Assembly (NCBI GenBank): GCA_026770025.1 | Contig: JAMXDE010000045.1 | Location: forward strand, 434,001 to 498,000 | Reading direction: 5' to 3' | Length of the DNA stretch: 64,000 nt | Source: Craspedostauros australis | Lineage: Eukaryota > Bacillariophyta > Bacillariophyceae > Mastogloiales > Achnanthaceae | Part shown: piece after piece, positions 41,735 to 51,051 of the stretch | Layout of the letters: every line of letters begins with the position of its first letter | How positions within the stretch are numbered: the first letter of the stretch is position 1 | The notes under the pieces: generated by a model | The model's input: the letters and a program-made list of their open reading frames with translations, nothing else | Told to the model about the DNA's origin: nothing | Database searches by the model: none | Position numbers and translations under genes: made by a program

Positions 41735-42959
41735 TTACTCCCGTCCAGAGCTGCTGTCATCACTGCTTGCACTGCCACTCGTTCTGCTGTCACTCGTCGG
41801 GCTGCTGCTGATGCTCCCACTTGTTGTGCTGCCACTCATGCCCTCGCTTGTTGTGCTGTCGTTCATACCCTCGCTCGTTGTGCTTTTGCTCTTGTCACTT
41901 CTGGCTTCTTCCTCCACCATTTCCTCCATATCCACCTCCCGTGAGGTGTCTGCTCCTGAGGGGGGCACCAGTGATGCCACCCAATTCTCCATTTCCCTGA
42001 TATCCGCCATGGTCTCCTGCAGGTCAAACAAAGGATTTTCATGCTGCAGTTCGAATTGTGTGATAGCTGCGATGGCATACATTGCCAGTTGGTGTTTGCA
42101 AAGTTGGTGCCGCCACTCCACCCGCAAGCACTTCCAGTTTTTGAAGCGTTTGTGAACTGTTTCGTGCCTTGCACGTATCACTCCATTGTATCTGGTCCTC
42201 TCAATGCAACACGAAGGCTCACCCCTGTAGCCTTGATCCGCAATCACCTGCTCCCCTTTGTCCAGTTCCTGCCTCAGCTTGCGTCGAAAAATGGTTACAT
42301 CATTCCACTCCCCACATGGAAATGGACCCTCAACCCAAACAAGATGGCCAGTCTGAATGCACACACCAGTCTCGTATCTGAGGCCTGCCCCATTGAATTT
42401 GTGAGAGTACCAATCTGTGTCGAAAGGATTGGGCTCCACAATCCGAAAGTCAGTGCCATCCACGGACATGAAAACAGTGTTGTGGCCAACACTGCCATTC
42501 TTGCGTTCCTCTATTCTGATCTGCAGTGATACAAAAAGGAACTTGAGCATGTGCAAGGGATGTGAGTCATGTCAGGCAAGCACACGCATTCAAGTCATCT
42601 CCACACACAGCACCAAGTTCACTCACCTTTGTTCTGCTCAGTCGTGCAATGCCTTCCAAAACAATCCATGTCCACTTCATTAATGTTCTGCGATCCCTAT
42701 TCAGCATCACTGAAAGAATCTCCCATGGAATGTATTGCTTCAGGAATACGAGTGCACCAAGCATGTGGTTGATTGTGGTGTTGCCTGGTAGCAGCCCGTC
42801 TTGTGTCAGTGCTGTCCATACTGCAGAAGCCACTGCGATGCTGGTCCCATACATCCTGCGGAAAAGGATGGTGAGCCATGGGGGTTGCTCCATGCAAGTG
42901 AGCATGTCCACGTCGCGACCCACAATTTGCATACCAGAGTGGGCAATCTCAACCTCCAT
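41735..42959 (-). CDS. PIF/Harbinger-like transposase (DDE_Tnp_4), copy 1, two exons
   Basis: Exon 1 is 42627-42959 and exon 2 is 41735-42520. The phase-0 intron has a GTGAGT donor and a TATCACTGCAG acceptor. The joined product is 372 residues. Exon 1 carries the helical N-terminal region (LGALVFLKQY, then RDRRTLMKWTWIVLEGIA) typical of HARBI1-like transposases. Exon 2 carries the DDE nuclease: D132 in SVDGTDFRI, a second Asp in IADQGYRGE, and the Glu in RARHETVHKRFKNW, with the family segment VWVEGPFPCGEWNDVTIF between. All three catalytic acids are present, so the enzyme may be active. The last ~75 residues are an acidic Ser/Thr repeat tail (TTSEGM/TTSGS) absent from copy 2. The intron lies at the same place as in copy 2, immediately before the DDE core. 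Confidence 0.88.
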
Positions 42960-43479
42960 CGTCTTCTGAATGAGTCATTGCGAGGTGGAGCAAGTTGATG
43001 CACAATGTAGTGGATTGGATGTTGGCTTGATGGTGGATCGGATACTGTCGTGGGCAGGTATTGTGAGAAGTAGTTGATTCGGTTGCTTGCACATGATTGT
43101 TGGCTGTCGTTGTTGTTGACATCAATATTTTGTTGGCATCAGGCAGCATGTGAGTTGCTGTCGAGGTGCAGCCGATGGCCATCGCACATTGATGCTGACA
43201 TCTCGAGAAGCAGAGTCCGCCATTTGCTGCATTGCACAGCAATCACTTGCAATACACGGTGATGCAGAACACAAAGATTTCCGTGTTTGTCTCCACGATC
43301 TGTTGGCTGGTGGGAGTATTCGCGCGCTGTTCTCTCAACGCGAGTTGGTCTTGGGTCATGTTCCTTGGCTTCCTCAGACATTCCACAGAACACTCACTGA
43401 CATCGACATCATTCACGAACATCCATGCAAGATGTCCGTAAGACAAATCGAGGCTTATAACATGGATACATATTCAGTC

Positions 43480-43890
43480 CCTTTCCGCGCAAGCCATCCA
43501 TTTGGTTGAAACATAGTATATCAATGACACAGGAGCGTTCCAATCCATACAAGCCCTCCATTTGGTTCCAACAGTGTTCATGACAGGGACAGATTTGTTC
43601 TTGTCCGTACAAGCCCTCCATTTAGTGGAAAGAGCGTTTATCAATGACACAGGAGCGTTCCGATTCATACAAGCCCTCCATTTGGTTCAAAAAGCGTTTA
43701 TCAACAGCACAGATTAGTTCTTATCCATACAAGCCCTCCATTTGGTGGAAAAACGTTTACTACAGATGCAGATTAGTTGTTATCCATACAAGCCCTCCAT
43801 TGGGTGGAAAGAGCGTTTATCAATGGCACAGATCTATCAATAGCACAGATCAGTTCTTATCCATACAAGCCCTCCATTTGGTTGAAAAAC
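43480..43890. repeat. 60-bp minisatellite
   Basis: Seven imperfect units, marked by CAAGCCCTCCATTTGGT, recur near 43490, 43550, 43610, 43670, 43730, 43789 and 43868. The period is almost exactly 60 bp until the last unit, which carries an insertion. Units alternate between ACACAGGAGCGTTCC and ACAGATTAGTTCTTATCC inner segments. Confidence 0.85.
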
Positions 43891-44106
43891 ATTCACTACC
43901 GGATAAGATTATTTCTTATCCGCATAAGCCATCTGCTTATGTTCATAGAGCATTCACTACCGGATAAGATTTGTTCTTATCCGCATAAGCCATCTGCTTA
44001 TGTTCATAGAGCATTCACTACCGGATAAGATTATTTCTTATCCGCATAAGCCATCTGCTTATGTTCATAGAGCATTCACTACCGGATAAGATTTGTTCTT
44101 ATGGTG
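43891..44106. repeat. 61-bp minisatellite with two hairpins per unit
   Basis: Units start with ATTCACTACC at 43891, 43952, 44013 and 44074 (the last is partial). Each contains CGGATAAG and CTTATCCG separated by 7 bases, a perfect 8-bp stem, and ATAAG...CTTAT around CCATCTG. The inner segment alternates ATTATTT/ATTTGTT between units, implying a two-unit higher-order period. Confidence 0.9.
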
Positions 44107-44680
44107 CTATTCATATGGATAAAACTGCGCCTATCACATAAACATAGGTGCAAATCTGCCCTTATAAGCCCGCGTTAAAGCAATATTGGCGGCTATGGGC
44201 CAGAATCAGATGCATTTCTGGCCCTTATGCGCTATCCATAAGGACGCGATGAGTCTTACAACATAGACTCAATTTTGTTTCGTCCTCACAGCAGTTATGC
44301 ATAAGACGCAAATAGTGCTTTTGAAGCCGTCCATAAGGCCAAAACAGCGCTTATAATTCTATCCATAGAGGTGTTTTCGACACTATGGAGCCGTCATAAG
44401 ACTGAATTGGATGTTACGACTACTTCGACTCAATATGAAGCGCTATGCCTATCCAATGTGACCAACACGCCATATTCGTAAGGACAATACATTCCTTATC
44501 ACACAGGCATCAATTTAAGTGCTTCATGACACCAATCCAAACGGTGAATATTGCCCTTATGGAGTGGTCATAACGCAATTTTCACCCTCAAAAAGTGATT
44601 CATAAGGCCAAATTAGCCCTTGTGAACCCGGCATAGACGTTAATTCATCCTTTCCCGCGCTCCATACACTCAAATATTGC
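44107..44680. repeat. Degenerate CTTAT/ATAAG-rich zone
   Basis: No regular period remains, but CTTAT and ATAAG keep recurring, as in CCTTATAAGCC and CTATCCATAAGGACG. It looks like older, decayed array material linking the 61-bp and 48-bp arrays. Confidence 0.6.
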
Positions 44681-44687
44681 GTATGAA

Positions 44688-45170
44688 GAGGACCGATTAT
44701 GCATTTAACAGAAGCGCAAAAGTGCGTTATGATCGTAGGACCGATTATGCCTTTAACAGAAGCGCAACAGTGCGTTATGATCATAGGACCAAGTATGCCT
44801 TTAACAGAAGCGCAAAAGTGCGTTATGATCGTAGGACCGATTATGCCTTTAACAGAAGCGCAAAAGTGCATTATGATTGTAGGACCGATTATGCATTTAA
44901 CAGAAGTGCAAAAGTGTGTTATGATCATAGGACCAAGTATGCCTTTAACAGAAGCGCAAAAGTGCGTTATGATCCTAGGACCAAGTATGCCTTTAACAGA
45001 AGCGCAAAAGTGCGTTGTGATTGTAGGACCAAGTATGCCTTTACCAGAAGCGCAAAAAGTGCGTTGTGATCGTAGGACCGATTATGCCTTTAACAGAAGC
45101 GCAAAAAGTGCGTTGTCACCGTAGGACCAAGTACGCTTTCAACGCAAGCGTAAAAAGTGCCTTGTGAACG
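44688..45170. repeat. 48-bp minisatellite, about ten units
   Basis: Units carry AGGACCGATTATGCCTTT or AGGACCAAGTATGCCTTT, then AACAGAAGCGCAAAAGTGCG. Period is 48 bp, with 49 bp in the last units where the A-run grows. Because 48 is a multiple of three the array stays open in several frames (for example MPLTEAQKCVMIVGP repeats), but this is not evidence of a gene. Confidence 0.9.
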
Positions 45171-45752
45171 AAGGACCGATGCTGTACCTACGCATTGTGG
45201 TTCCGAAGACGAACATTGGCCCTCCTTCGCGTTGTCGCCATCCCGCGAATGGCTTTTCGCGCTTGCAGCAACTTGGTTACGCCCCTTTGACATCGGCCAT
45301 TGTTACAGTTTGTACGGGGAACAGTACACCCTTCTTGGGCACCGGTGTCTTTTGCCACGGACAGGAACACAAAAAACACTTCAAGCCAATGCAAGTATCT
45401 CTTGACATTTCTTTTCTGATGTTCAGATGGCCACGAATTACAATCGTTGTACATGTGTGTGCAAGACACCAGCGCGCGTCACCAGCGCATGTAATGCGTC
45501 GTCGGCAAGAAATTGCTGCGATGGTTGTTTGCTCGTTGCAAAGCACAGCATCTTCCATGTCCTTGGCAACCACACAGCAGCACCCCATGGCCAACTCTGC
45601 GAATGAGGACGACACAAACCACATCACACCAACGTACACACATCCATTGCGCCAAACACTGCTGCTCTCTCGCAGGTGCACTTCAATGGAGCCTTGGGTT
45701 GAGCAGAGGTGCCCTTTGTCACACAAATCAGAAACACAACCAACCACCGATC

Positions 45753-48359
45753 ATGACGCCACCAAGGAAACGAGCCCCTCGCTTCTTGAAAAAGGGAGTC
45801 GACGCCAAGCTCCTCATCCGTGAGCTTGCAGCTGATCCCAACTTGTGGATGTGGGAGCCTTGCCACATCCGAGACAAGTATCCGACCCTCGCAAAGTATC
45901 CAGCAAAGAACTTCATCAAAGGGTATGTGACGCTGAAGAAAACGCTCGTGAAGAACAAGATCTTCTTTGGTAAGTCAACTCCAATGCAGGCAACGTGTGG
46001 GCCCGACCACTCGGTGGACACATTCATTTGGGGTGGTGGCGATTGCCCTGTTGCATTTCTTGTCCTCGAACTTTGCTTTGATCATGCTGCACAAACACAT
46101 CACAACTCACAAGCAACCACTCGATCTCTTCATCTGTTTGCTTTTGTGAGGGTTTTGGCAGCAAATGGACGCTTCAATCCAGACGCATCAGGTAACTTGG
46201 GCATGCATCTTCGCCCCATCGATGAGCCAGAGGGCTTCGACAACACGAAGCCCTCGAAATCTCCTCCTGCAAAGGCCGTCGCAGAAACCACAACAACACC
46301 CACAATGACAGCACTCTCCAAAAACGCTGCCACCAACACAGACAAGAGCTGCCATGGAGAAGGGAATCAAAACCCATCTTTGCAAATGGCATCAAACACC
46401 AATGGGTCGTTCCGAAATGATGCCTTCCTTGACGATGACTGGGCCATGGGCGACTTTGGCGAGGAACTTTCATCAGTGTTTGGTCGAGAAATGGACTTCG
46501 ATGATGACATTGAAGTTGTGGGCATGACAGGCCCTCCACCATACAACTCACTGACAGCAAGATATGGTCATTTCTTTGACATGGCCGAGAACTCTCGCGT
46601 CGCCCAGTTCTCTTCCGTCCCAACACATGTGGACGTCTTCTACACTACACAATTGTGGAGACCGAAGGGAGAGGCATTCCGGATGATCAGCATCGACTTC
46701 TACATGCCTGCAGCCACCATCCAGCAGGATACACAGCTGACCATTCAATATCGCGAAGTGGGTGGGGTGCCTCGGCCCTTTGTGGTGCTGAAGTATCGGC
46801 CTCCAGTGGCCATTGGAGCAAAGGGGGGTATTGCAAAGGCCATTTGCAACCTTCAGGCAACCTGCTTCGTCGATGCAGCACAGAAGGCACAAGCACACGA
46901 CCTGCAAATGCAGAAGGCCGGTTTTGCAAAGGGGCACTGGTGCGAAATGCTCGTGCCAATGCCCTTCGCTATCGACACCATGTTCTGTCCATCCGCTTGC
47001 GGCACGCTGGGGGGCGTTGTCTGGCTCAATCATGTGATGCCAGACAACAATGGGCAACCACGTAAAGTCCTCATCTTGTCGACGAGGGTGAAGGAGAAGA
47101 CAACGACTGTGGGAATGACGTGCAGGTTTTCAAAAATGCATGCACTTGGTTTCAACTCAGGCGGAACCAATCCCATCGACAAAGGGGCCAAGTCACAAAT
47201 GCTACCTCCACAGTCACACAGAATCCCCCAATACACGGACAACAACAGCAACTCCAGCAACTCCAGCAACCCGCCATCTGCCAGCAATGCCCAGAAGGTG
47301 ACCCCATGGCCACAACCCTTGCAACCCAGGAGCCCAATGGGCAGCCGCATTCAACAAGGCTTCCAATCGCCAAGAACGACACAGAATCCCCGCACCCTTG
47401 GAGCACGCAACATGCTTCATGGAGACGATCAATCAGTCACGACGCAGGTGACTCAGGTGTTGGAAGCCCAACTCGAATGCCAGGTTGGGAGGGTGGCCGA
47501 ACTTGAGCTGAGGGTGGCACTGCGAAAGCAGGCTGCCAGAGAAAGGGCAGAGCTGAGACGGCAAGGACAGCTCAACCAGAGCCGTCCGGGAATGGTGGTG
47601 ACTGGTGGTACAGCTTCTGATGAGGCTGCCAGAAACCTTCCTAATGGTGTCTTCAACAAAATGGACGACCTCACCAGACCGTATTTCGTAAAGGGCCCAG
47701 GATCAGTCCAGCACCCGGCAATGATGCAGAATGGTCAGAATGAGACGGGCAACATGCAGTCGACGAATCCGCAGCAACCCAGCACAGGGCAGATCCTTCC
47801 ACACGGACGGGAGGAAGGAATATCGGCAACAACAACAGCTCAGATGTCTCCTCCACCACCACGATTTGTTTATCCATGTGAAGGAATGCTGGTCCTTGCA
47901 GACCAAGCCAACAAACTGACAGAGGCAGCAGCGGTGGGAGCAGCGGCAGCAGAAGCAACCAACCTTGCAACTGCAACAACCACCATCACAGCGGGGTCCA
48001 CAGCTGTAAATACGAATCAGAATCCGGAAGGAGAGAATGTGAGGCAATCCGCAGGCAGTGCAGGAGCTCAAATGACCAGTCAGGAGGCGTCAAACCAACC
48101 TGAAGGCGGAGGGGATGGGCCAACAACCAACAACTCGTTGGTCGAAGATGTTGAGATAGTGCAGGACCCAACAGCACCATTGAATGCTGCAGAGGCACCA
48201 TTGAATGCTGCAGAAGCACCATTGAATGATGCAGAAGCACCATTGAATGATGCAGAAGCACCATTGAATGTTGACGAGGCAATGGACATGACTGGAGATG
48301 GAGAGAGGCAGGGTGACAATGGAGGCAGTGACGGAAACGAGCATGACACAACAAACTAA
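45753..48359 (+). CDS. Transposon accessory protein 1 (unknown family), two exons
   Basis: The ATG is at 45753. The likely intron is 45970-46161 (GTAAGT donor, TTTTGGCAG acceptor, phase 1); exon 2 is 46162-48359. The spliced product is 804 residues. N-terminal domain ~14-72: basic and aromatic, LWMWEPCHIRDKYP, then NFIKGYVTLKKTLVKN. An acidic, low-complexity linker follows. A beta-rich core spans ~194-395 (HVDVFYTTQLW, RMISIDFYMPAAT, TLGGVVWLNHVMPDN). A coiled coil lies at ~497-542, and five 7-residue repeats (APLNAAE/APLNDAE) at ~743-778, encoded by 21-bp units at 48174-48278. Family and function are unknown. Its divergent pairing with a Harbinger-like transposase, as in element 2, suggests the role the MYB-like partner has in classical Harbinger. 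The 192-nt intron has no stop, so a retained-intron form with 64 more residues is possible. Confidence 0.75.
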   Translation: MTPPRKRAPRFLKKGVDAKLLIRELAADPNLWMWEPCHIRDKYPTLAKYPAKNFIKGYVTLKKTLVKNKIFFGKSTPMQATCGPDHSVDTFIWGGGDCPVAFLVLELCFDHAAQTHHNSQATTRSLHLFAFVRVLAANGRFNPDASGNLGMHLRPIDEPEGFDNTKPSKSPPAKAVAETTTTPTMTALSKNAATNTDKSCHGEGNQNPSLQMASNTNGSFRNDAFLDDDWAMGDFGEELSSVFGREMDFDDDIEVVGMTGPPPYNSLTARYGHFFDMAENSRVAQFSSVPTHVDVFYTTQLWRPKGEAFRMISIDFYMPAATIQQDTQLTIQYREVGGVPRPFVVLKYRPPVAIGAKGGIAKAICNLQATCFVDAAQKAQAHDLQMQKAGFAKGHWCEMLVPMPFAIDTMFCPSACGTLGGVVWLNHVMPDNNGQPRKVLILSTRVKEKTTTVGMTCRFSKMHALGFNSGGTNPIDKGAKSQMLPPQSHRIPQYTDNNSNSSNSSNPPSASNAQKVTPWPQPLQPRSPMGSRIQQGFQSPRTTQNPRTLGARNMLHGDDQSVTTQVTQVLEAQLECQVGRVAELELRVALRKQAARERAELRRQGQLNQSRPGMVVTGGTASDEAARNLPNGVFNKMDDLTRPYFVKGPGSVQHPAMMQNGQNETGNMQSTNPQQPSTGQILPHGREEGISATTTAQMSPPPPRFVYPCEGMLVLADQANKLTEAAAVGAAAAEATNLATATTTITAGSTAVNTNQNPEGENVRQSAGSAGAQMTSQEASNQPEGGGDGPTTNNSLVEDVEIVQDPTAPLNAAEAPLNAAEAPLNDAEAPLNDAEAPLNVDEAMDMTGDGERQGDNGGSDGNEHDTTN

Positions 48360-48931
48360 GCAGCAACCACGTGAGAAATAGATACACACCTTTGAAGAAT
48401 CTATTGTGGATGTAGTGTGCCCATGATAGTCGGAACAAACGAGGAAGTACTGAATGGTTGATTTGTACCATAAGAAGAATGACATTGTGTGGGTAGTGGG
48501 AGAGTAGAAGGAAGCACAAGTTGGCCATGACAATGAGGAATGTCCGGACAACACACACGATCAGGCGACAGGGTGTAAAAGTCAAAAATGGAGCCACGAA
48601 TCTGGGTTTTGCATAAATCAGGATGATTGTGCAAACAACTGACAGGAAGAATGCTCAAAGATGGCAAATTTTCAGTTTGGTTTTTGACTTTTGAACTGCT
48701 GATTATGGAAGAAACTGTTGTTGCCTTATCATGGGAAATGCAAAATTACCGTCTTTCCCCCCCCCCCCCCGATGGCGCAGAGCAGCGTCTTGTCTCGTGT
48801 TGGATGCTGTACCATACTGTCAATGGCATGGCCAAAGACACGGATCGATACCGCACGAGACAGGCACAAACACAACACAGATACAAGGACGCTACCAACA
48901 TGAATGGATAGATGAACAACGCAAGCTGCAG
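48360..48931. other. Right arm of transposon 1 and a short host segment
   Basis: AAAAGTCAAAAA near 48579 and its inverse TTTTTGACTTTT near 48682 form a 12-bp inverted pair. A 14-base C homopolymer lies at 48757-48770. From there to 48931 the sequence resembles host DNA and ends in the CAG target site of transposon 2. Confidence 0.45.
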
Positions 48932-48967
48932 GGAGTCATCGTAAAAGTTGCAAATAAATTTAATTTG
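48932..48967 (+). repeat. Left terminal inverted repeat of transposon 2
   Basis: Begins GGAGTCATCGTAAAAGT, continues A/T-rich and ends AATTTG. It matches the inverse of 55101-55136 at 30 of 36 positions. It is flanked outside by CAG. Confidence 0.92.
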
Positions 48968-50050
48968 CTTTTTCGCCGACTTCACGGGTCCCACGACAGC
49001 AAAGGGACGAAGTTGTTGCGCATACAATGACCACTTCGACCAAAACAAAACGAAGACCATCGACCCACTCGACCAACGCACAACACAATCCGCCTCGGCA
49101 CTGGTGACCTGGTCAGACTTCGAGAACATTCGATATGACTACTTCGAATGACCTTCCTGGAAGAACTTATTTAGGCTCTATTTTTCCGCTTCAACGATTC
49201 TGGCGTATTGGTGTGGTGTGTTGTGTCTCACACGTCGGGTCGCGACCGATGGCCGTTTGCCGCACATCCCATCGTGCCGCATCACAACACACCACACCAA
49301 CCAAACACCGTCCCCCTGTTTCTCGTCTCACAACACGATGCCTGCGATCCACGCAAGAGGGCCCAAAACATCGGACAACACAACCTGCTTTGCATCGTGT
49401 TTCATCACCAGGACAAGTTGCGGTTGGTGTTTTGCCTGACAGTGTCGTTTGTTATCGAATGGTGTTTGTTGCAACAGATAGTAGGAGTCCATCATTCCTT
49501 ACCAATGGTGAAGACAAGCTTGGCATGGTCTGCAAGTCCTGGTTACACCACCATCATTTTCTCGTCGTCATGCTCTTGTTCGTCCCAGAATTCTGCCATG
49601 ATGGTCTGCGCTCGAAGATCATGGTCGGTACAGCTGAATACCTGGCATATTCATTGCTGTGACAGTGTTGTGCACGATGGCTCGTCGTCGTTCATCAAGC
49701 TTGCTGTAGAGTATTGGAATTGCATGCCATGTCACATGCGATATTGTGTGGAACAGAAACACTGAATGCAGTGCATCCTGTGTCGATCGACGTGATGAGT
49801 TGGTTCACACAATTTCCACATGGTCAATCGCACTATCGAGATGCTTGGAACCAAAAATGAAATGAATACTATTCTGTGAAGCATACCGCTTGCACTTGCA
49901 GTGGCTCCAATCTGCACACAACAGAGTAGAATAGAGAAGAGGTGTGCTGCCATATTAACTTAATTGCTCTCAGGTTATTCTGTGCTATTGATGAACCAGA
50001 TCGAGGCCATCTTTGTCATGGCAATCAGCAGTTGATTTGTAAATAATTCC
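48968..50050. other. Left arm of transposon 2
   Basis: Lies between the left terminal repeat and the transposase stop. It contains overlapping frames on the plus strand (49135-49765) with no family resemblance. It presumably holds the transposase 3' UTR. Confidence 0.45.
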
Positions 50051-51051
50051 TTAGTATGTGACATGGAATGGGCGATTGCCTGCATTGATCTGAATCTGTG
50101 TGATGGCAACAATGGCCTTGAACACATACTTGTGCAGGTTGCGATCATGGCGGAAGCGCTGCTCAAGAATCTTCCAGTTCTTGAATCTGCCATTGATGGT
50201 CTCATGCCGTGCTCGTGCGATGCCCTTGGCCCTCTTCTCTGCCATGGAGACGAAGTCATCAGATGTTCTGACGCATTCATCACCACGATATCCACGGTCC
50301 GCCTCGATCATCTCACCATCGTCGAGGTAATTCTTGAGACCAAGCCGAAAGATCTTGAGGTCTGGATGAGACCCACAAGGGAAGGGTCCGTTGATCCAAA
50401 CAATGTCGCCGCGTTGGATGGAGATCCCAACTTCATATCGCAAACCAGGTCCGCGGAATTTGTGGGAGTACCATTTCTTGTTGAATGGGGTTGGTTCTTC
50501 AATTTGAAAATCGGTGCCATCCACTGTGATCCTGCATGAGTGGTCAACTTGGCCGAGGTTGCGGCGCTCCCACACAACCTGAAAAGGAATATGCACAATG
50601 GGTGTGAGTGTGTTCATTGGGAATCAAGCAATTGCACATCATCACAGCAAAGCAGATCCAGACAGGCTTCATGCGGACTTACCAGAGTGTAGAGCTTCGA
50701 AGCAATTTGCTTGATCACAAGCCACGTGTATCTCTTGAGAGTCCGATCTGCCACTCCAAGGAAGACACAAGCCATGCGGACAGTTGGATAGTGACGCAAA
50801 TAGTAGAGCGTCCACAACAGATGTTTGGGCTTGAATGGAGCAGCAAAATCGCAGTGCTCCCAGATGCGAAGACACAAGTGTGGATTCACACCGAATGTGG
50901 ATGCGAAGCTCTCTCCGAACTGAGACTGCGCAAGAGGGTGGTTACCATTTCTGGCCTTCAGAGTGATGTTCATCAAGAACTGACCGACAGTCACGAAGTC
51001 ACTGACATCCACATTGGCGTAGTCGAAGCGAGATGCCATGCTTGCTTTCAT
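50051..51051 (-). CDS. PIF/Harbinger-like transposase (DDE_Tnp_4), copy 2, two exons
   Basis: Exon 1 is 50683-51051 and exon 2 is 50051-50578. The phase-0 intron has a GTAAGT donor and a TTCCTTTTCAG acceptor. The start is the first in-frame ATG (51051; 51039 is an alternative), giving 298 residues. Exon 1 has the N-terminal helical domain (KHLLWTLYYLRHYPTVRMA, then ADRTLKRYTWLVIKQIA). Exon 2 has the DDE core: VDGTDFQIEEPTPF (first Asp), WINGPFPCGSHPDLKIF, EADRGYRGDE (second Asp) and RARHETINGRFKNW (Glu). It ends soon after, without the Ser/Thr tail of copy 1. The order of motifs and the intron site match copy 1, but the sequences have diverged well beyond a recent duplicate. Confidence 0.9.

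Larger units (their letters stand above)
42960..45752. other. Divergent spacer of transposon 1, mostly repeat arrays
   Basis: This is the gap between the transposase and accessory gene starts. 42960-43440 is unique sequence. 43440-45170 is occupied by three successive tandem-repeat zones, listed separately. 45170-45752 is unique and should hold the accessory-gene promoter. The reading frames within the arrays are by-products of repeat lengths divisible by three. Confidence 0.55.
40411..48770. mobile_element. Two-gene PIF/Harbinger-like transposon 1 (ends approximate)
   Basis: A transposase gene (minus, 41735-42959) and an accessory gene (plus, 45753-48359) are arranged divergently around ~2.8 kb of repeat arrays. 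This is the same layout as the better-delimited element at 48932-55136, with homologous gene pairs and conserved intron positions. The ends are not certain. An 11-bp inverted match, GCAGTTCAAAA, occurs at 40419-40429 and, reversed, at 48689-48699. A G-run at 40414 and a 14-base C-run at 48757 mark where sequence character changes. No target duplication could be shown. Confidence 0.5.

Noticed and set aside
44557-45124. Several overlapping ORFs with 16-residue repeats
   Set aside because: They result from a 48-bp minisatellite that is open in more than one frame and on both strands.
43480-45170. Possible CRISPR-like array
   Set aside because: The genome is eukaryotic. Repeats are directly adjacent, without unique spacers of constant size, and there are no cas genes.
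48577-48700. Possible small MITE bounded by AAAAGTCAAAAA and its inverse
   Set aside because: Only 12 bp match, no target duplication was found, and it may be part of the undefined end of transposon 1.
40414-48770. G-run at 40414 and C-run at 48757 as terminal inverted repeats of transposon 1
   Set aside because: Beyond the homopolymers the sequences do not align, and the flanking triplets differ.
49135-49765. Overlapping plus-strand frames in the left arm of transposon 2
   Set aside because: Cys/His/Thr-rich random-looking composition, no conserved counterpart in transposon 1.
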